A stretch of 64,000 bases of DNA from Aurantiacibacter sp. MUD11 (GTDB lineage: Bacteria > Pseudomonadota > Alphaproteobacteria > Sphingomonadales > Sphingomonadaceae), in assembly GCF_026967575.1 (NCBI RefSeq), contig NZ_CP114054.1, positions 248,001-312,000 of the forward strand, written 5' to 3'. Under the pieces are notes generated by a model. That model searched no databases, was not told the DNA's origin, and saw only the letters and a program-made list of their open reading frames with translations. A program made the translations under genes and the position numbers. The number at the start of each line of letters is the position of its first letter. Within the stretch, counting starts at the first letter, position 1. Positions 1-8,511 of this stretch are shown one piece after another.

Positions 1-68
1 AGACCCCTCGACGCGAGGGCAATTTCATTGCATGACGAGGCCACTTCGGGATCAAGAGGACAGAAATA

Positions 69-1487
69 ATGGCTTTAACCCAGTCGGGGTCTGCGCGGGA
101 CGGGTGGTCTTCGCGAACTGCATTCATACTCGCAGCGATCGGTTCGGCAGTTGGTCTCGGCAATCTCGTCCGCTTTCCGGCGGAAGCCGGTGCCAACGGC
201 GGCGGCGCTTTCGTGCTGTTCTACATCGGGTGCGTGATCCTGATCGGCTTGCCGGTCCTGCTGTCCGAAACGCTGATCGGTCGGCATGGCCAGGCCGCGG
301 CGCCTGAAAGCTATCGCCGCATGGCGGAACAGTCCGGCGCCTCTACCGCGTGGGAGGGCGTGGCCAGCCTCGGCGTGCTGTCGGCCTTCCTCATTCTCAG
401 CTTCTACTGCGTGCTGGGGGGCTGGGTGCTCTATTACATCGGCACCTTCTTCTTCGACATCTTCAACACCGGCATTTCCGGCGGCGCGTTCGCCGGGGTG
501 AGCGTGGAAGAGGTCGAGGGGATCTTCCCCGCGATGATTTCCAATGGCCTGGTGACCTCGATCCTCACGGCCGTGTTCCTCGGCATTACCATGCTGTTCG
601 TGGCGCGCGGCGTTTCCGGCGGTATCGAAAAGGTCGCCGTCTACCTGATGCCGGCCTTCTTCGCCCTGCTGGTGGGCATCACCATCTATGGCATGTTCGG
701 CGGCGCGATGTCGCAAACCGTGGAATACCTCTTCACTTTCGAGCCGGAGAAGCTGACCGGCCCGGTCATGCTGGCAGCCGTGGGGCAGGCGTTCTTCTCG
801 CTGTCGCTGGGTGTCGCGGGCATGGTGACCTACGGCGCCTATGTCGGTCGCAACGTCAATCTTGGCGTGACTTCGGGCATCATTGCCACGGCGGATACCT
901 CGGTCGCGCTGCTGGCCGGCCTGTGCATCTTCCCCATCGTGTTTGCTGCCGGCCTGGCGCCCAATGGCGGCCTCGGTCTGATGTTCCAGACCCTGCCGCA
1001 CGCCTTCCAGGAAATTCCCGGCGGCTCGCTGATCGGCTTCGCCTTCTTCATCATGGTGGGCTTTGCCGCGCTGACCAGCTCGGTTGCCCTGCTGGAGGTG
1101 CCGACGGCCTGGGTGATCGACCGCTTCCGTTTCACGCGTGTCGTCTCGGTCATCATGGTTGCCTTCGGCGCCACGATCCTCGGCGTGCTCTCGGCGCTCT
1201 CGACCGGCGTGATGTCGGGCTTCCACCCGCTGGGCTTCCTGCCGCTGTTCGAAGGCATGGGCGTGCTCGACACGCTCGACACCTTCACCGGCAAGCTGAC
1301 CATGCCCATCGGTGCGCTGCTGACCTCGATCTTTGTCGGCTGGATCGCCAACAAGCGGCTGATCGACAGCGAGAACGGGCTGGGCGGTGCGCTGCACCTG
1401 TTCTGGCGCTTCCTGGTCTGCTGGCTGTGCCCGATCGCGCTGACCGCGATCCTGATCGTGGGCATCTTCCCCAGCCTGACCGAGTAG
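69..1487 (+). CDS. Sodium-dependent NSS-family transporter
   Basis: Inner-membrane symporter of the neurotransmitter:sodium symporter (LeuT-fold) family, which takes up amino acids or similar small solutes with Na+. The 472-residue product has the family N-terminal signature GSAVGLGNLVRFP at residues 25-37, which contributes to the Na+ and substrate site. About 11-12 hydrophobic segments follow, and the length fits bacterial NSS proteins. The ATG at 69 is preceded by AGAGGA (53-58) at suitable spacing. The gene stands alone and ends at a strong terminator (1507-1540). The substrate cannot be read from the sequence. The family call is firm. Confidence 0.93.
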   Translation: MALTQSGSARDGWSSRTAFILAAIGSAVGLGNLVRFPAEAGANGGGAFVLFYIGCVILIGLPVLLSETLIGRHGQAAAPESYRRMAEQSGASTAWEGVASLGVLSAFLILSFYCVLGGWVLYYIGTFFFDIFNTGISGGAFAGVSVEEVEGIFPAMISNGLVTSILTAVFLGITMLFVARGVSGGIEKVAVYLMPAFFALLVGITIYGMFGGAMSQTVEYLFTFEPEKLTGPVMLAAVGQAFFSLSLGVAGMVTYGAYVGRNVNLGVTSGIIATADTSVALLAGLCIFPIVFAAGLAPNGGLGLMFQTLPHAFQEIPGGSLIGFAFFIMVGFAALTSSVALLEVPTAWVIDRFRFTRVVSVIMVAFGATILGVLSALSTGVMSGFHPLGFLPLFEGMGVLDTLDTFTGKLTMPIGALLTSIFVGWIANKRLIDSENGLGGALHLFWRFLVCWLCPIALTAILIVGIFPSLTE

Positions 1488-1506
1488 TTTCTGCAGGATA
1501 GCAAGA

Positions 1507-1540
1507 GGGCCGCCGCTCGGTACGAGCGGCGGCCCTTTTC
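1507..1540 (+). terminator. Rho-independent terminator of the NSS transporter gene
   Basis: A perfect 13-bp GC stem (1507-1519 pairing with 1523-1535) with a 3-nt loop, followed by TTTT. It lies 20 bases after the transporter stop codon and separates it from the convergent gene at 1561-2031. Confidence 0.9.
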
Positions 1541-1560
1541 TGTTGCCGGAATGCCGGTGC

Positions 1561-2031
1561 TTACAGCGCCATTTCGGCGCGTTCTTCCTTGGCATCTTCG
1601 CGCATGTCGAAGCCCATCAGCATCTTCGCGTTGTCGATGAAGCCGAGGTCGCTGTTCCAGATTTCGGCCTGGCCCAGGTCCATGCGCAGCATCAGCAGGT
1701 TGGGATCGTCCTTGCCGCCGGGGAACCACGCCTCCACCACCTTGCTCCACTGCTTGTCGAGCCGTTCGCGGCTGGTTTCCTCGCGCAGGGTGCCGGAAAA
1801 GCGGGCGAACATCTCGTGCCCCTTGCCGGCGAATGTCGCGGTGGCGGGACCGCCATTGGCCAGGCAGTGATCCTTCGTGGTGAAGAACCAGATCGCGCTG
1901 TCGGCGTCCTTGTCCAGCTGTGCGGTCATCGGCACGGCATTTTCGGGTGCGCTGTCGAGTTGCAGGAACAGGAAGGGGCTGTCGTCGAGGGCCTTCCAGA
2001 ACCCGGTTTTCAGTTCGTCGGGGGTGCTCAT
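1561..2031 (-). CDS. Pyridoxamine 5'-phosphate oxidase-fold general stress protein
   Basis: A 156-residue cytosolic protein resembling the general stress protein 26 branch of the FMN-binding split-barrel (pyridoxamine 5'-phosphate oxidase-like) family. The sequence shows the expected beta-barrel pattern: hydrophobic strands around MTAQLD and IWFFTTKD, then ATATFAGKGHEMFARFSGTL and a C-terminal WNSDLGF region. Members bind flavins and are linked to stress tolerance; the substrate is unknown. It is transcribed divergently from the SOS-controlled imuA, and the gap 2032-2137 holds the imuA promoter and LexA box. A second effect of LexA on this gene is possible but not shown. Confidence 0.8.
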   Translation of the reverse strand: MSTPDELKTGFWKALDDSPFLFLQLDSAPENAVPMTAQLDKDADSAIWFFTTKDHCLANGGPATATFAGKGHEMFARFSGTLREETSRERLDKQWSKVVEAWFPGGKDDPNLLMLRMDLGQAEIWNSDLGFIDNAKMLMGFDMREDAKEERAEMAL

Positions 2032-2084
2032 GTCACATTCTCCTTTGCCCGTTCAACGGGTTGGGCCCGGGTGAAGTTCCGATA

Positions 2085-2119
2085 TTGCCCTAAGGTCCAT
2101 ACTGGAACATAAGAAGAAC
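2085..2119 (+). promoter_or_regulatory. imuA promoter with LexA (SOS) box
   Basis: GAACATAAGAAGAAC at 2105-2119 is an exact GAAC-N7-GAAC direct repeat, the LexA operator known from alphaproteobacteria. A -35-like TTGCCC (2085-2090) and a -10-like CATAAG (2108-2113) are 17 bp apart, so the operator covers the -10 region. Transcription would start near 2120, followed by an AGGAG ribosome site (2122-2126) and the imuA ATG at 2138. The boxes are seen directly; the regulation is inferred. Confidence 0.85.
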
Positions 2120-2137
2120 ATAGGAGTCGATTCGGCG

Positions 2138-2875
2138 ATGGATACCAGTGCCCTGCCAAAGGCGGTGGAGCTGGCCGGACGTGCTGCCCGCGGGCCCCGC
2201 TGGCAGCCGGGCCTGCCACTGCCGCTGCACAGCGAAATCTTTGCCCCCGCCGGAGAGGCGAGCGGGGTAGGGGCGGCGCTTGCCCTGGCTTTCGACGACC
2301 TGCGCCGGAATTGCGGCGAAACCGCGCTCGACCAGCGCAGCGTGCTGTGGGTGCAGGATGCCCGCGCCATCAAGCTGGCCGGACGCCCCTATCGCGCCGG
2401 CTTGCCCGAAGCCTTGCGTCACCGCCTTGTCCACGTTGCCGCCAAGTCGCCGGAGGATGCACTGTTCGCGCTGGAGGAGGGGCTGCGCTGCCGCGACATG
2501 GCGGTGGTGGTGGGAGAGCTGGCGGGCAATCCCCGCGCGCTCGATTTCACCGCCTCACGCCGCCTCAGCCTGACGGCCGAGAAGCATGGCGTACCGCTGT
2601 TGCTGGTGCGCCTCGATGCGACGGCGGACCTCAGCTCCGCCCGGATGCGCTGGCGGCTGGCGAGCGCGCCGTCCTCCCCGCCGCGCTGGAACACCGCCGC
2701 GCCCGGCCGCCCGGCCTGGCGTGCCGAACTGTTCCGCGCCCGTGCCCACCTGCCCGGAGAATGGATCCTGCGCGATGAGCCAGAACGCCTCACCGCCCAG
2801 CGTGTCGCCACTCCCGCGCCGGATCATGGCGATCTGGTGCGCGGACCTGGCGCTCGATCGCTGGCGGCACTCTGA
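2138..2875 (+). CDS. imuA: ImuA, SOS-induced mutagenesis accessory protein
   Basis: ImuA (245 residues) is a RecA-like-fold accessory factor of the ImuA-ImuB-DnaE2 translesion mutasome. The N-terminal segment LPLPLHSEIFAPAGEASGVG and the following ALALAF match the start of ImuA proteins. The motif VLWVQDARAIKLAGRPYRAGL and the late PAWRAELFRARAHLPGEWIL block are also family-like. The start ATG at 2138 has an AGGAG site 11 bases upstream and lies directly downstream of a LexA box. Its 3' end overlaps imuB by 50-101 bases depending on the imuB start, which implies translational coupling. The polymerase partner DnaE2 is not next to it but sits 5.6 kb away in a second SOS operon. Confidence 0.85.
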   Translation: MDTSALPKAVELAGRAARGPRWQPGLPLPLHSEIFAPAGEASGVGAALALAFDDLRRNCGETALDQRSVLWVQDARAIKLAGRPYRAGLPEALRHRLVHVAAKSPEDALFALEEGLRCRDMAVVVGELAGNPRALDFTASRRLSLTAEKHGVPLLLVRLDATADLSSARMRWRLASAPSSPPRWNTAAPGRPAWRAELFRARAHLPGEWILRDEPERLTAQRVATPAPDHGDLVRGPGARSLAAL

Positions 2876-4376
2876 AGGCTACCAGCGCGGCAAGGGCGCG
2901 GACGCCGCGCCGCTGGCGCTGATTACCGAGACCGCGCACGGCCCCCGCATCGCCGCGCCCAATGCTGCCGCGCAGGCGCAGGGCGTGGCGCGCGGGGTGA
3001 TGCTGGCCGATGCCCGCACGCTGTGCCCCGCGCTGGAGGTGCGTCCCAGCGATCCGGCGGGCGACCTTGCCTTCCTCGAACGGCTGGCCGTGTGGGCGCA
3101 GCGCTGGGGGCCGTGGAGCGCGCTCGACCCGTCTGACGGCCTGCTGGTGGACGTCACCGCCGTCGCTCACCTGTTCGGCGGGGAGGCACGGTTGCTGGCC
3201 GATGTCGCGGCGCGCTGCGATGCCCGCGGCCTTGCCACCCGCGCCGCCATCGCGCCCACCGCCGGGGCCGCCTGGGCGCTGGCGCACCATGCCCCCAGTG
3301 GCACCATCCTCGCGCCGGACGACGATGTCGCCGCCCGCCTGGCGCAGCTGCCGGTGGCCGCGCTGCGGCTCGACAACGACGTGCTGCTGGTGCTGCGGCG
3401 ACTGGGGTTGAAACGGCTCGGCGACCTTGTCGGGATCGAGGGCGGCACCGCTGGTCGCGACAAGCTGCAGCGCCGGTTCCGCAACCGCAAGTCGCCGTCG
3501 GCCAACCCGCTCGTCCGCATGGACCAGTTGCTGGGCCGCGTGCCCGAGCCGTTGCTGCCGGTCGTCCCCGTCACCGCCCCGCTGGTGCAGCGCCGCCTGC
3601 TCGAGCCGATCCGCCACCGCCCGCTGCTGGACAAGGTGGTGGAGGACCTGGCCGAGGACATGGCCCGCGCACTGGAAGCGCGGGGGGAGGGGGCGCGCCG
3701 GCTGCAACTGGGCCTGTGGCGGGTCGATGGCGAAGTGCTGCTGCGCGAGCTGGAACTGGCCGCCGCCACCCGCGACCCGGCGCATATCTGCCGCCTGTTC
3801 GCGGACCGGCTCGACGATATCGATGCCGGCTTCGGGATCGAGATGCTGCGCCTACGCGCCAGTTGGGCAGAGCCACTGGGGCTGGCACAGGCCGATCTCG
3901 ACGCGGCGGCGGAGCAGCACGGCACCAGCCTTGCCGCCTGTATCGACCGGCTCACCACACGGTTGGGCCGGGAAGCGGTGCAGCGCCCCGTTCCCCATGC
4001 CAGCCACATCCCCGAACGCGCGCAGCGCTGGCAGCCGCCGCTGGAGCCGCAGCCTGCCTCACAGGGAGAACTCGCCTTTCACACCCGACCGTTGAAGCTG
4101 CTCGATCGGGCAGAGCGCATAGCGGTGCTCTACGCCGCGCCCGAAGGCTATCCGCGCCGCTTCAGCTGGCGCGGGCAGGTGTGCGAGGTGGCGCGCGTCG
4201 AAGGTCCCGAACGCATTGCCCCCGAATGGTGGCGCGAACGCGGCAGCACCCGCCTGCGCGACTATTACCGCATCGAGGACGAGCAGGGGCGGCGTTACTG
4301 GATCTACCGCAACGGCCTGCCCGACGATGGCCGCGGCGGCATGCCCGACTGGTACCTGCAGGGACTGTTTGCCTGA
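2775..4376 (+). CDS. imuB: ImuB, catalytically inactive Y-family polymerase homologue
   Basis: ImuB acts as the hub of the SOS mutasome: it binds the beta clamp and recruits DnaE2 and ImuA. From the preferred ATG at 2775 it is 533 residues; a second in-frame ATG at 2826 is possible. The open frame extends further 5' inside imuA but that part does not look like ImuB. The Y-family core includes RRIMAIWCADLALDRW near the start and LDPSDGLLVDVTAVAHLFGG at about 118-137, where ImuB proteins lack the full catalytic acidic set. QGELAF in the C-terminal part is a possible clamp-binding peptide, which is inference. Overlap with imuA shows they form one transcription unit controlled by the LexA box at 2105-2119. 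Confidence 0.86.
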   Translation: MSQNASPPSVSPLPRRIMAIWCADLALDRWRHSEGYQRGKGADAAPLALITETAHGPRIAAPNAAAQAQGVARGVMLADARTLCPALEVRPSDPAGDLAFLERLAVWAQRWGPWSALDPSDGLLVDVTAVAHLFGGEARLLADVAARCDARGLATRAAIAPTAGAAWALAHHAPSGTILAPDDDVAARLAQLPVAALRLDNDVLLVLRRLGLKRLGDLVGIEGGTAGRDKLQRRFRNRKSPSANPLVRMDQLLGRVPEPLLPVVPVTAPLVQRRLLEPIRHRPLLDKVVEDLAEDMARALEARGEGARRLQLGLWRVDGEVLLRELELAAATRDPAHICRLFADRLDDIDAGFGIEMLRLRASWAEPLGLAQADLDAAAEQHGTSLAACIDRLTTRLGREAVQRPVPHASHIPERAQRWQPPLEPQPASQGELAFHTRPLKLLDRAERIAVLYAAPEGYPRRFSWRGQVCEVARVEGPERIAPEWWRERGSTRLRDYYRIEDEQGRRYWIYRNGLPDDGRGGMPDWYLQGLFA

Positions 4377-4385
4377 GCCTTACCC

Positions 4386-5192
4386 TTACCCAGCCTTGGT
4401 TGCCCGCAGCTTCTCGCGGCGGTTGCGCTGCATCATGTTGAGCAGTTCCACCATCACCGAGAAGCCCATGGCTGCGTAGATGTAACCCTTGGGCACGTGG
4501 AATCCGAAACCGTCCGCAATCAGTACCAGCCCGATCATTACCAGGAAGGCGAGCGCGAGCATCACCAGCGTCGGGTTCTTCTCAATAAAGCGTGCCAACG
4601 GGTCTGCTGCCACCAGCATGATGCCGACGGTAATGACGACGGCGGTGACCATGATGGGAATGATATCGGTCATGCCCACGGCGGTGAGGATGGAGTCGAC
4701 GGAGAAGACGAGGTCGACCGCCACAATCTGGGCGATAACCGCACCGAAGCTGGCTTTTGCCACGCTGGCGGCCCCCGGTGTCTTGTCCAGCAGATGGCCG
4801 GAATCATCCTCCGGCTCCATCGAGTGGTGGATTTCCTTGGTGGCCTTCCACAACAGGAAAAGCCCACCGGCCAAGAGGATCAGGTCGCGTCCCGAAAAGG
4901 CCGTTTCGAAGGTCGGTTCGCCATAGGGTCCCGGCGTGCCCTCGATCCCCAGGTCGAACAGTGGCGTCTGCAAGGTTACCAGCCAGCCAATCAGCAGCAG
5001 CATGCCGATCCGCATGACCAGTGCCAGAGCCAGCCCGATGCGCCGCGCGCGCTGCTGTTGGTGTTCCGGCAGCTTGTTCGACAGGATGGCAATGAAGATG
5101 AGGTTGTCGACCCCCAGCACCACCTCCAGCGCGATAAGGGTGAGCAGGGCCAGCCAGGTGGCCGGATCCGAAAGCAGGGCAATGATATCCAT
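4386..5192 (-). CDS. TerC-family integral membrane protein
   Basis: A 268-residue polytopic inner-membrane protein of the TerC/Alx family, associated with metal (often Mn2+) export or tellurite resistance. Two family signatures are visible: [15 protein letters not shown] near residue 20 and [15 protein letters not shown] in the second half, each placing acidic residues within membrane segments. I count about seven hydrophobic helices. The ATG at 5192 is preferred over a TTG seven codons upstream because family proteins begin close to MDIIALL. It is convergent with imuB, with only 9 bases between the stops. Substrate not determined. Confidence 0.88.
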   Translation of the reverse strand: MDIIALLSDPATWLALLTLIALEVVLGVDNLIFIAILSNKLPEHQQQRARRIGLALALVMRIGMLLLIGWLVTLQTPLFDLGIEGTPGPYGEPTFETAFSGRDLILLAGGLFLLWKATKEIHHSMEPEDDSGHLLDKTPGAASVAKASFGAVIAQIVAVDLVFSVDSILTAVGMTDIIPIMVTAVVITVGIMLVAADPLARFIEKNPTLVMLALAFLVMIGLVLIADGFGFHVPKGYIYAAMGFSVMVELLNMMQRNRREKLRATKAG

Positions 5193-5246
5193 GCGCGGGT
5201 GATGCCGCAGCAAGGAGAATCGCTCAAGAGCGGTCTTTGTGGGACG

Positions 5247-5645
5247 CTAGCAGACGAAGCGCCGGGGCGGGGCGCTGGGCTGGGGGCCTTCGCCCGCATT
5301 GTCGTCGGCCGAGTGCACCAGGCGCGGGCCGGCAGGGGCGGCTTCCACCAGGTCGTCAATCACCTTTTGCGGGATCGGCTTGTCGAACTCCACGCCGCAC
5401 ATGCCCGGTTTGCTCCACACCACCATGCAGTAGGCCTCGTACATGGACCAGTCGAGGATGGCGCTGACACCCTTGGCGGGCGGGCACTCGGTAGTGAAGC
5501 GGGCGCCGGTGGTGGAGATATCGAACAGGCGGCCGGGTCGGTCGCCGCTGGGCATCAGCATGGTGGCGAGGCAGTCGACACGCGTTCGCGGACCGGTCCG
5601 GCGTTCGGGGAACGGATCCGGCTTGGCGCGTGTGAACAGCTTCAT
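5247..5645 (-). CDS. PilZ-domain protein, likely c-di-GMP sensor
   Basis: A 132-residue single-domain PilZ protein. It carries both nucleotide-binding elements: the arginine-rich RRTGPRTRV at residues 15-23 and DISTTG at 42-47 (the D/N-x-S-x-x-G motif). PilZ proteins change partner activity when they bind cyclic di-GMP. Nothing nearby suggests a partner; it lies upstream of the terC-like gene on the same strand with a 54-base gap. The C-terminal tail after residue 100 is Pro/Ala rich and probably unstructured. Confidence 0.85.
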   Translation of the reverse strand: MKLFTRAKPDPFPERRTGPRTRVDCLATMLMPSGDRPGRLFDISTTGARFTTECPPAKGVSAILDWSMYEAYCMVVWSKPGMCGVEFDKPIPQKVIDDLVEAAPAGPRLVHSADDNAGEGPQPSAPPRRFVC

Positions 5646-5800
5646 GGTGACTGACCCCTTGTTGTTATCCAGTCCCGCCTGCGCCTCGGTTGGTTAAGCC
5701 TGTTCCAAGGAGAATGGTGAACATGGATTTTACCGCCCCTGGTGGATGCCGCTGCAAGGCGCGATTTTCGGATGGATGGTGACGTCGGCCCCGCTTTCGC

Positions 5801-5838
5801 TTGGCGAATCCGGCATGAGAACATATAAGGAACACATG
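5801..5838 (+). promoter_or_regulatory. LexA-controlled promoter of the radical SAM-UdgX-DnaE2 operon, apparently leaderless
   Basis: TTGGCG (5801-5806) and TATAAG (5824-5829) are spaced by exactly 17 bp. The LexA direct repeat GAACATATAAGGAAC (5819-5833) lies across the -10 element. With the usual 6-7 base distance, transcription would start at or within a base or two of the ATG at 5836, giving a leaderless mRNA. AAGGA inside the operator could act as a weak ribosome site only if transcription starts upstream. The geometry matches the imuA promoter closely. Confidence 0.82.
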
Positions 5839-7080
5839 TCCTCCCTCGATACCATCCAGAAGCTGGAAATCCTTGCCGATGCAGCAAAATACGACGCTTC
5901 CTGCGCCTCGTCGGGAACGGCCAAACGCAACTCCAAAGGGGGGAAGGGGGTGGGTTCGACAGAGGGCATGGGCATCTGCCACGCCTATGCCCCGGATGGC
6001 CGTTGCATTTCGCTGCTGAAAATCCTGCTGACCAACCATTGCATCTTCGATTGCCACTATTGCGTCAATCGCAAGAGCAGCAACGTCCGCCGCGCCAGGT
6101 TCACTCCGCGCGAAGTCGCAGACCTCACGCTTACCTTCTACAAGCGCAATTACATTGAGGGGCTGTTCCTCTCTTCCGGCATCATCAAGAGCTCCAACCA
6201 CACGATGGAGCAACTGGTGGAAGCCGCGCGGATCCTGCGCGAGGAGCACGACTTTCGCGGCTACATCCACCTGAAGACCATTCCGGAGGCGGATCCGGAG
6301 CTGGTGTACCAGGCAGGCCTCTATGCCGACCGTGTGTCCATCAATGTCGAACTGCCTACCGATGCCGGGCTGACGCGCCTCGCGCCGGACAAGGATTCGC
6401 GCCAGATCGAAGGGGCGATGGACGGCATGAAGATGGCGATCCGGCAAGCGAAGGACGAGCGCAAGCGCTTCCGCCACGCGCCGCGGTTCGCGCCGGGTGG
6501 CCAGTCGACGCAGATGATCGTCGGGGCTGATGCTGCGACCGATGCCGATATCGTGGGCAAGGCCAGTCGCCTCTACGACAGCTTCAAGCTCCGCCGCGTC
6601 TATTACAGCGCCTTCTCGCCCATTCCCGATGCCAGCGCCGTGCTGCCGCTGAAGCGTCCGCCGCTGATGCGCGAGCACCGGCTCTACCAGTCGGACTGGC
6701 TGATGCGGTTCTATGGTTTCGCGCCGCAAGAGGTGCAGCAGGCGACCGAGGCGGACGGCAACCTGCCGCTCGACATCGATCCCAAGCTGGCCTGGGCGCT
6801 GAAGTTCCGCAACAGCTTCCCGGTCGACGTCAACCGCGCCGCGAAAGAGCAATTGCTGCGTGTGCCGGGGCTGGGTACGCGCGCGGTCGGGAAGATCCTG
6901 GCGAGCCGCCGCCACCGCAGGCTGCGGCTGGACGACGTGGCCAAGTTGACCGTCTCCATCACCAAGGTGCGCCCCTTCATCGTCACCGCCGACTGGCGGC
7001 CCACGCTGCTGACCGACCGGGCGGACCTGCGCACGATGCTCGCCCCCAGGCAGGTGCAGCTGGAGCTGTTCGCGGCATGA
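5836..7080 (+). CDS. SplB-like radical SAM protein, putative DNA modification/repair enzyme
   Basis: A 414-residue radical SAM protein of the group annotated as putative DNA modification/repair (TIGR03916-like), usually found beside DUF4130/UdgX genes. The [4Fe-4S] ligands form a canonical C-x3-C-x2-C (CIFDCHYC; C69, C73, C76). An upstream GMGICHAYAPDGRC block and a downstream GLFLSSGI strand are typical. The C-terminus has a helix-hairpin-helix (VPGLGTRAVGKIL, about 341-353) suited to non-specific DNA binding. I chose the ATG at 5836, immediately after the LexA box; ATG 5815 lies partly upstream of the operator. Its stop overlaps the next start (ATGA). The lesion or base it acts on is unknown. 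Confidence 0.83.
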   Translation: MSSLDTIQKLEILADAAKYDASCASSGTAKRNSKGGKGVGSTEGMGICHAYAPDGRCISLLKILLTNHCIFDCHYCVNRKSSNVRRARFTPREVADLTLTFYKRNYIEGLFLSSGIIKSSNHTMEQLVEAARILREEHDFRGYIHLKTIPEADPELVYQAGLYADRVSINVELPTDAGLTRLAPDKDSRQIEGAMDGMKMAIRQAKDERKRFRHAPRFAPGGQSTQMIVGADAATDADIVGKASRLYDSFKLRRVYYSAFSPIPDASAVLPLKRPPLMREHRLYQSDWLMRFYGFAPQEVQQATEADGNLPLDIDPKLAWALKFRNSFPVDVNRAAKEQLLRVPGLGTRAVGKILASRRHRRLRLDDVAKLTVSITKVRPFIVTADWRPTLLTDRADLRTMLAPRQVQLELFAA

Positions 7081-8510
7081 GCGCGCTCAGCGAAAAGCGG
7101 CTTGGCACCTATTACGTCGTGCAGCTGCCGGAGGCGGACGATTTCGCCTTCTGGCGCGAGCGGGCACGCCTGCTGGTGCAGTGCGACGTGCCGCCAGATT
7201 GCGTCGCCTGGGTGGAGCCGGGCGGCAATGGCTCGCTGTTCAGCCATGGCGACCGCCGCCTGCCGGTGCCCGAAGATCCTGCGAGGCCGGTGCGCGCCAG
7301 CAAGCGCTTCGTCACGCTGGCGAAGAATGTCGCGCTGCATTCCGATCCGGAACGCTTCGCGCTGCTCTATGACGTGCTGTGGCGGCTGCAATCGAACTCG
7401 CGGCTGCTGGAGGACAAGGCCGATCCGCAGGTCCGCCGGCTGGAGGACATGGACAAGGCCGTGCGCCGCGACGCGCACAAGATGCACGCCTTCGTCCGCT
7501 TCCGCATGGTGGAGGATGCGGAAGGGCATGAACATTACGTCGCCTGGTTCGAGCCGGAGCATCACATCCTGCGGCGCGAGGCGGGCTTCTTCGTGCGCCG
7601 CTTCGCCAACATGCGCTGGTCCATCCTCACGCCGCAGGGCAGCCTGCACTGGGATGGCGAGACGCTGTGCGAAGGTCCGCCTGCGCAGAAGAGCGACGCG
7701 CCCGGCGGTGACCCGGCGGAGGACCTGTGGCGCAAGTATTATGCATCCATCTTCAACCCCGCGCGTTTGAAGATCGGCGCGATGTTGAAGGAGATGCCGC
7801 GCAAGTACTGGAAGAACATGCCCGAGGCCGCGCTCATCCCGGAGCTGGTGGCGGGCGCGCAGAAGCGGGAGGCGGCGATGGTGGATGCAGGGGCGCTGGA
7901 GTTCGAGGAACGGCCCGATACGCTGGCCGCCCTCGACAAGGCCATCCACGCCTGTCGCAAGTGCCCGATCGGCGACCTGGATAACCGGGCGGTGATGGGC
8001 GAGGGGCCGGAAGATGCCGCGCTGATGATCGTGGGTGAGCAGCCAGGCGAGCAGGAAGACCTTGTCGGACGTCCCTTCGTTGGCCCTGCCGGACAGGTGC
8101 TGGACGAAGGGCTGGCCATGGCGGGGATCGAGCGTTCCTCCGCCTATGTCACCAATGCGGTGAAGCACTTCAAATACGTGACGCGCGGCAAGCGGCGGCT
8201 GCACCAGTCGCCCACCGCCAAGGAAATCGACGTATGCCGCTGGTGGCACGAGGCCGAGCGCGCCATCGTCAAACCGAAGGTGGTGCTGGCGCTGGGTGCC
8301 TCGGCCGCGCGCGCCTTGCTGGGCAGGACGGTAAGCATATCGAAAGCGCGCAGCGCGCCGATCCCGCTCGACGATGGCAGCGAGCTATGGGTGACGGTGC
8401 ACCCCTCCTACCTGCTGCGCCTCGACGGCGAAGCGCGCGCAGAACAGCAGCGCCTGTTCACGGCTGACCTGGCGGCGGTGAAGGAGCGGCTGGCCGAGCT
8501 GGAGGGGTGA
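7077..8510 (+). CDS. udgX: DUF4130-UdgX fusion, uracil-DNA cross-linking enzyme
   Basis: A 477-residue fusion. Residues 1-250 correspond to the DUF4130 'DNA metabolism' domain; residues 285-477 form a family-4-like uracil-DNA glycosylase of the UdgX type. UdgX excises uracil and stays covalently attached to the abasic DNA through a histidine in a KRRIH loop. Here the loop is KRRLH (372-376), so His376 is the predicted nucleophile. Other signatures are GEQPGEQED (320-328), GRPFVGPAG (331-339) and HPSYLLR (442-448). Fe-S candidates are C293, C296 and C387; the fourth family-4 cysteine position appears to be His364 (NAVKHFK). The start overlaps the previous stop and DnaE2 follows at once. Confidence 0.88.
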   Translation: MSALSEKRLGTYYVVQLPEADDFAFWRERARLLVQCDVPPDCVAWVEPGGNGSLFSHGDRRLPVPEDPARPVRASKRFVTLAKNVALHSDPERFALLYDVLWRLQSNSRLLEDKADPQVRRLEDMDKAVRRDAHKMHAFVRFRMVEDAEGHEHYVAWFEPEHHILRREAGFFVRRFANMRWSILTPQGSLHWDGETLCEGPPAQKSDAPGGDPAEDLWRKYYASIFNPARLKIGAMLKEMPRKYWKNMPEAALIPELVAGAQKREAAMVDAGALEFEERPDTLAALDKAIHACRKCPIGDLDNRAVMGEGPEDAALMIVGEQPGEQEDLVGRPFVGPAGQVLDEGLAMAGIERSSAYVTNAVKHFKYVTRGKRRLHQSPTAKEIDVCRWWHEAERAIVKPKVVLALGASAARALLGRTVSISKARSAPIPLDDGSELWVTVHPSYLLRLDGEARAEQQRLFTADLAAVKERLAELEG

Positions 8511-8511
8511 C

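Noticed and set aside
1..24. Hairpin CCCTCG/CGAGGG at the window start as a terminator
   Set aside because: Only 6 bp with a weak following T content (CAATTTCATT), and the upstream gene is outside the window.
75..1595. A 506-codon minus-strand frame opposite the NSS transporter
   Set aside because: His/Gln/Arg-rich product without family features; the plus strand gives a complete transporter with ribosome site and terminator.
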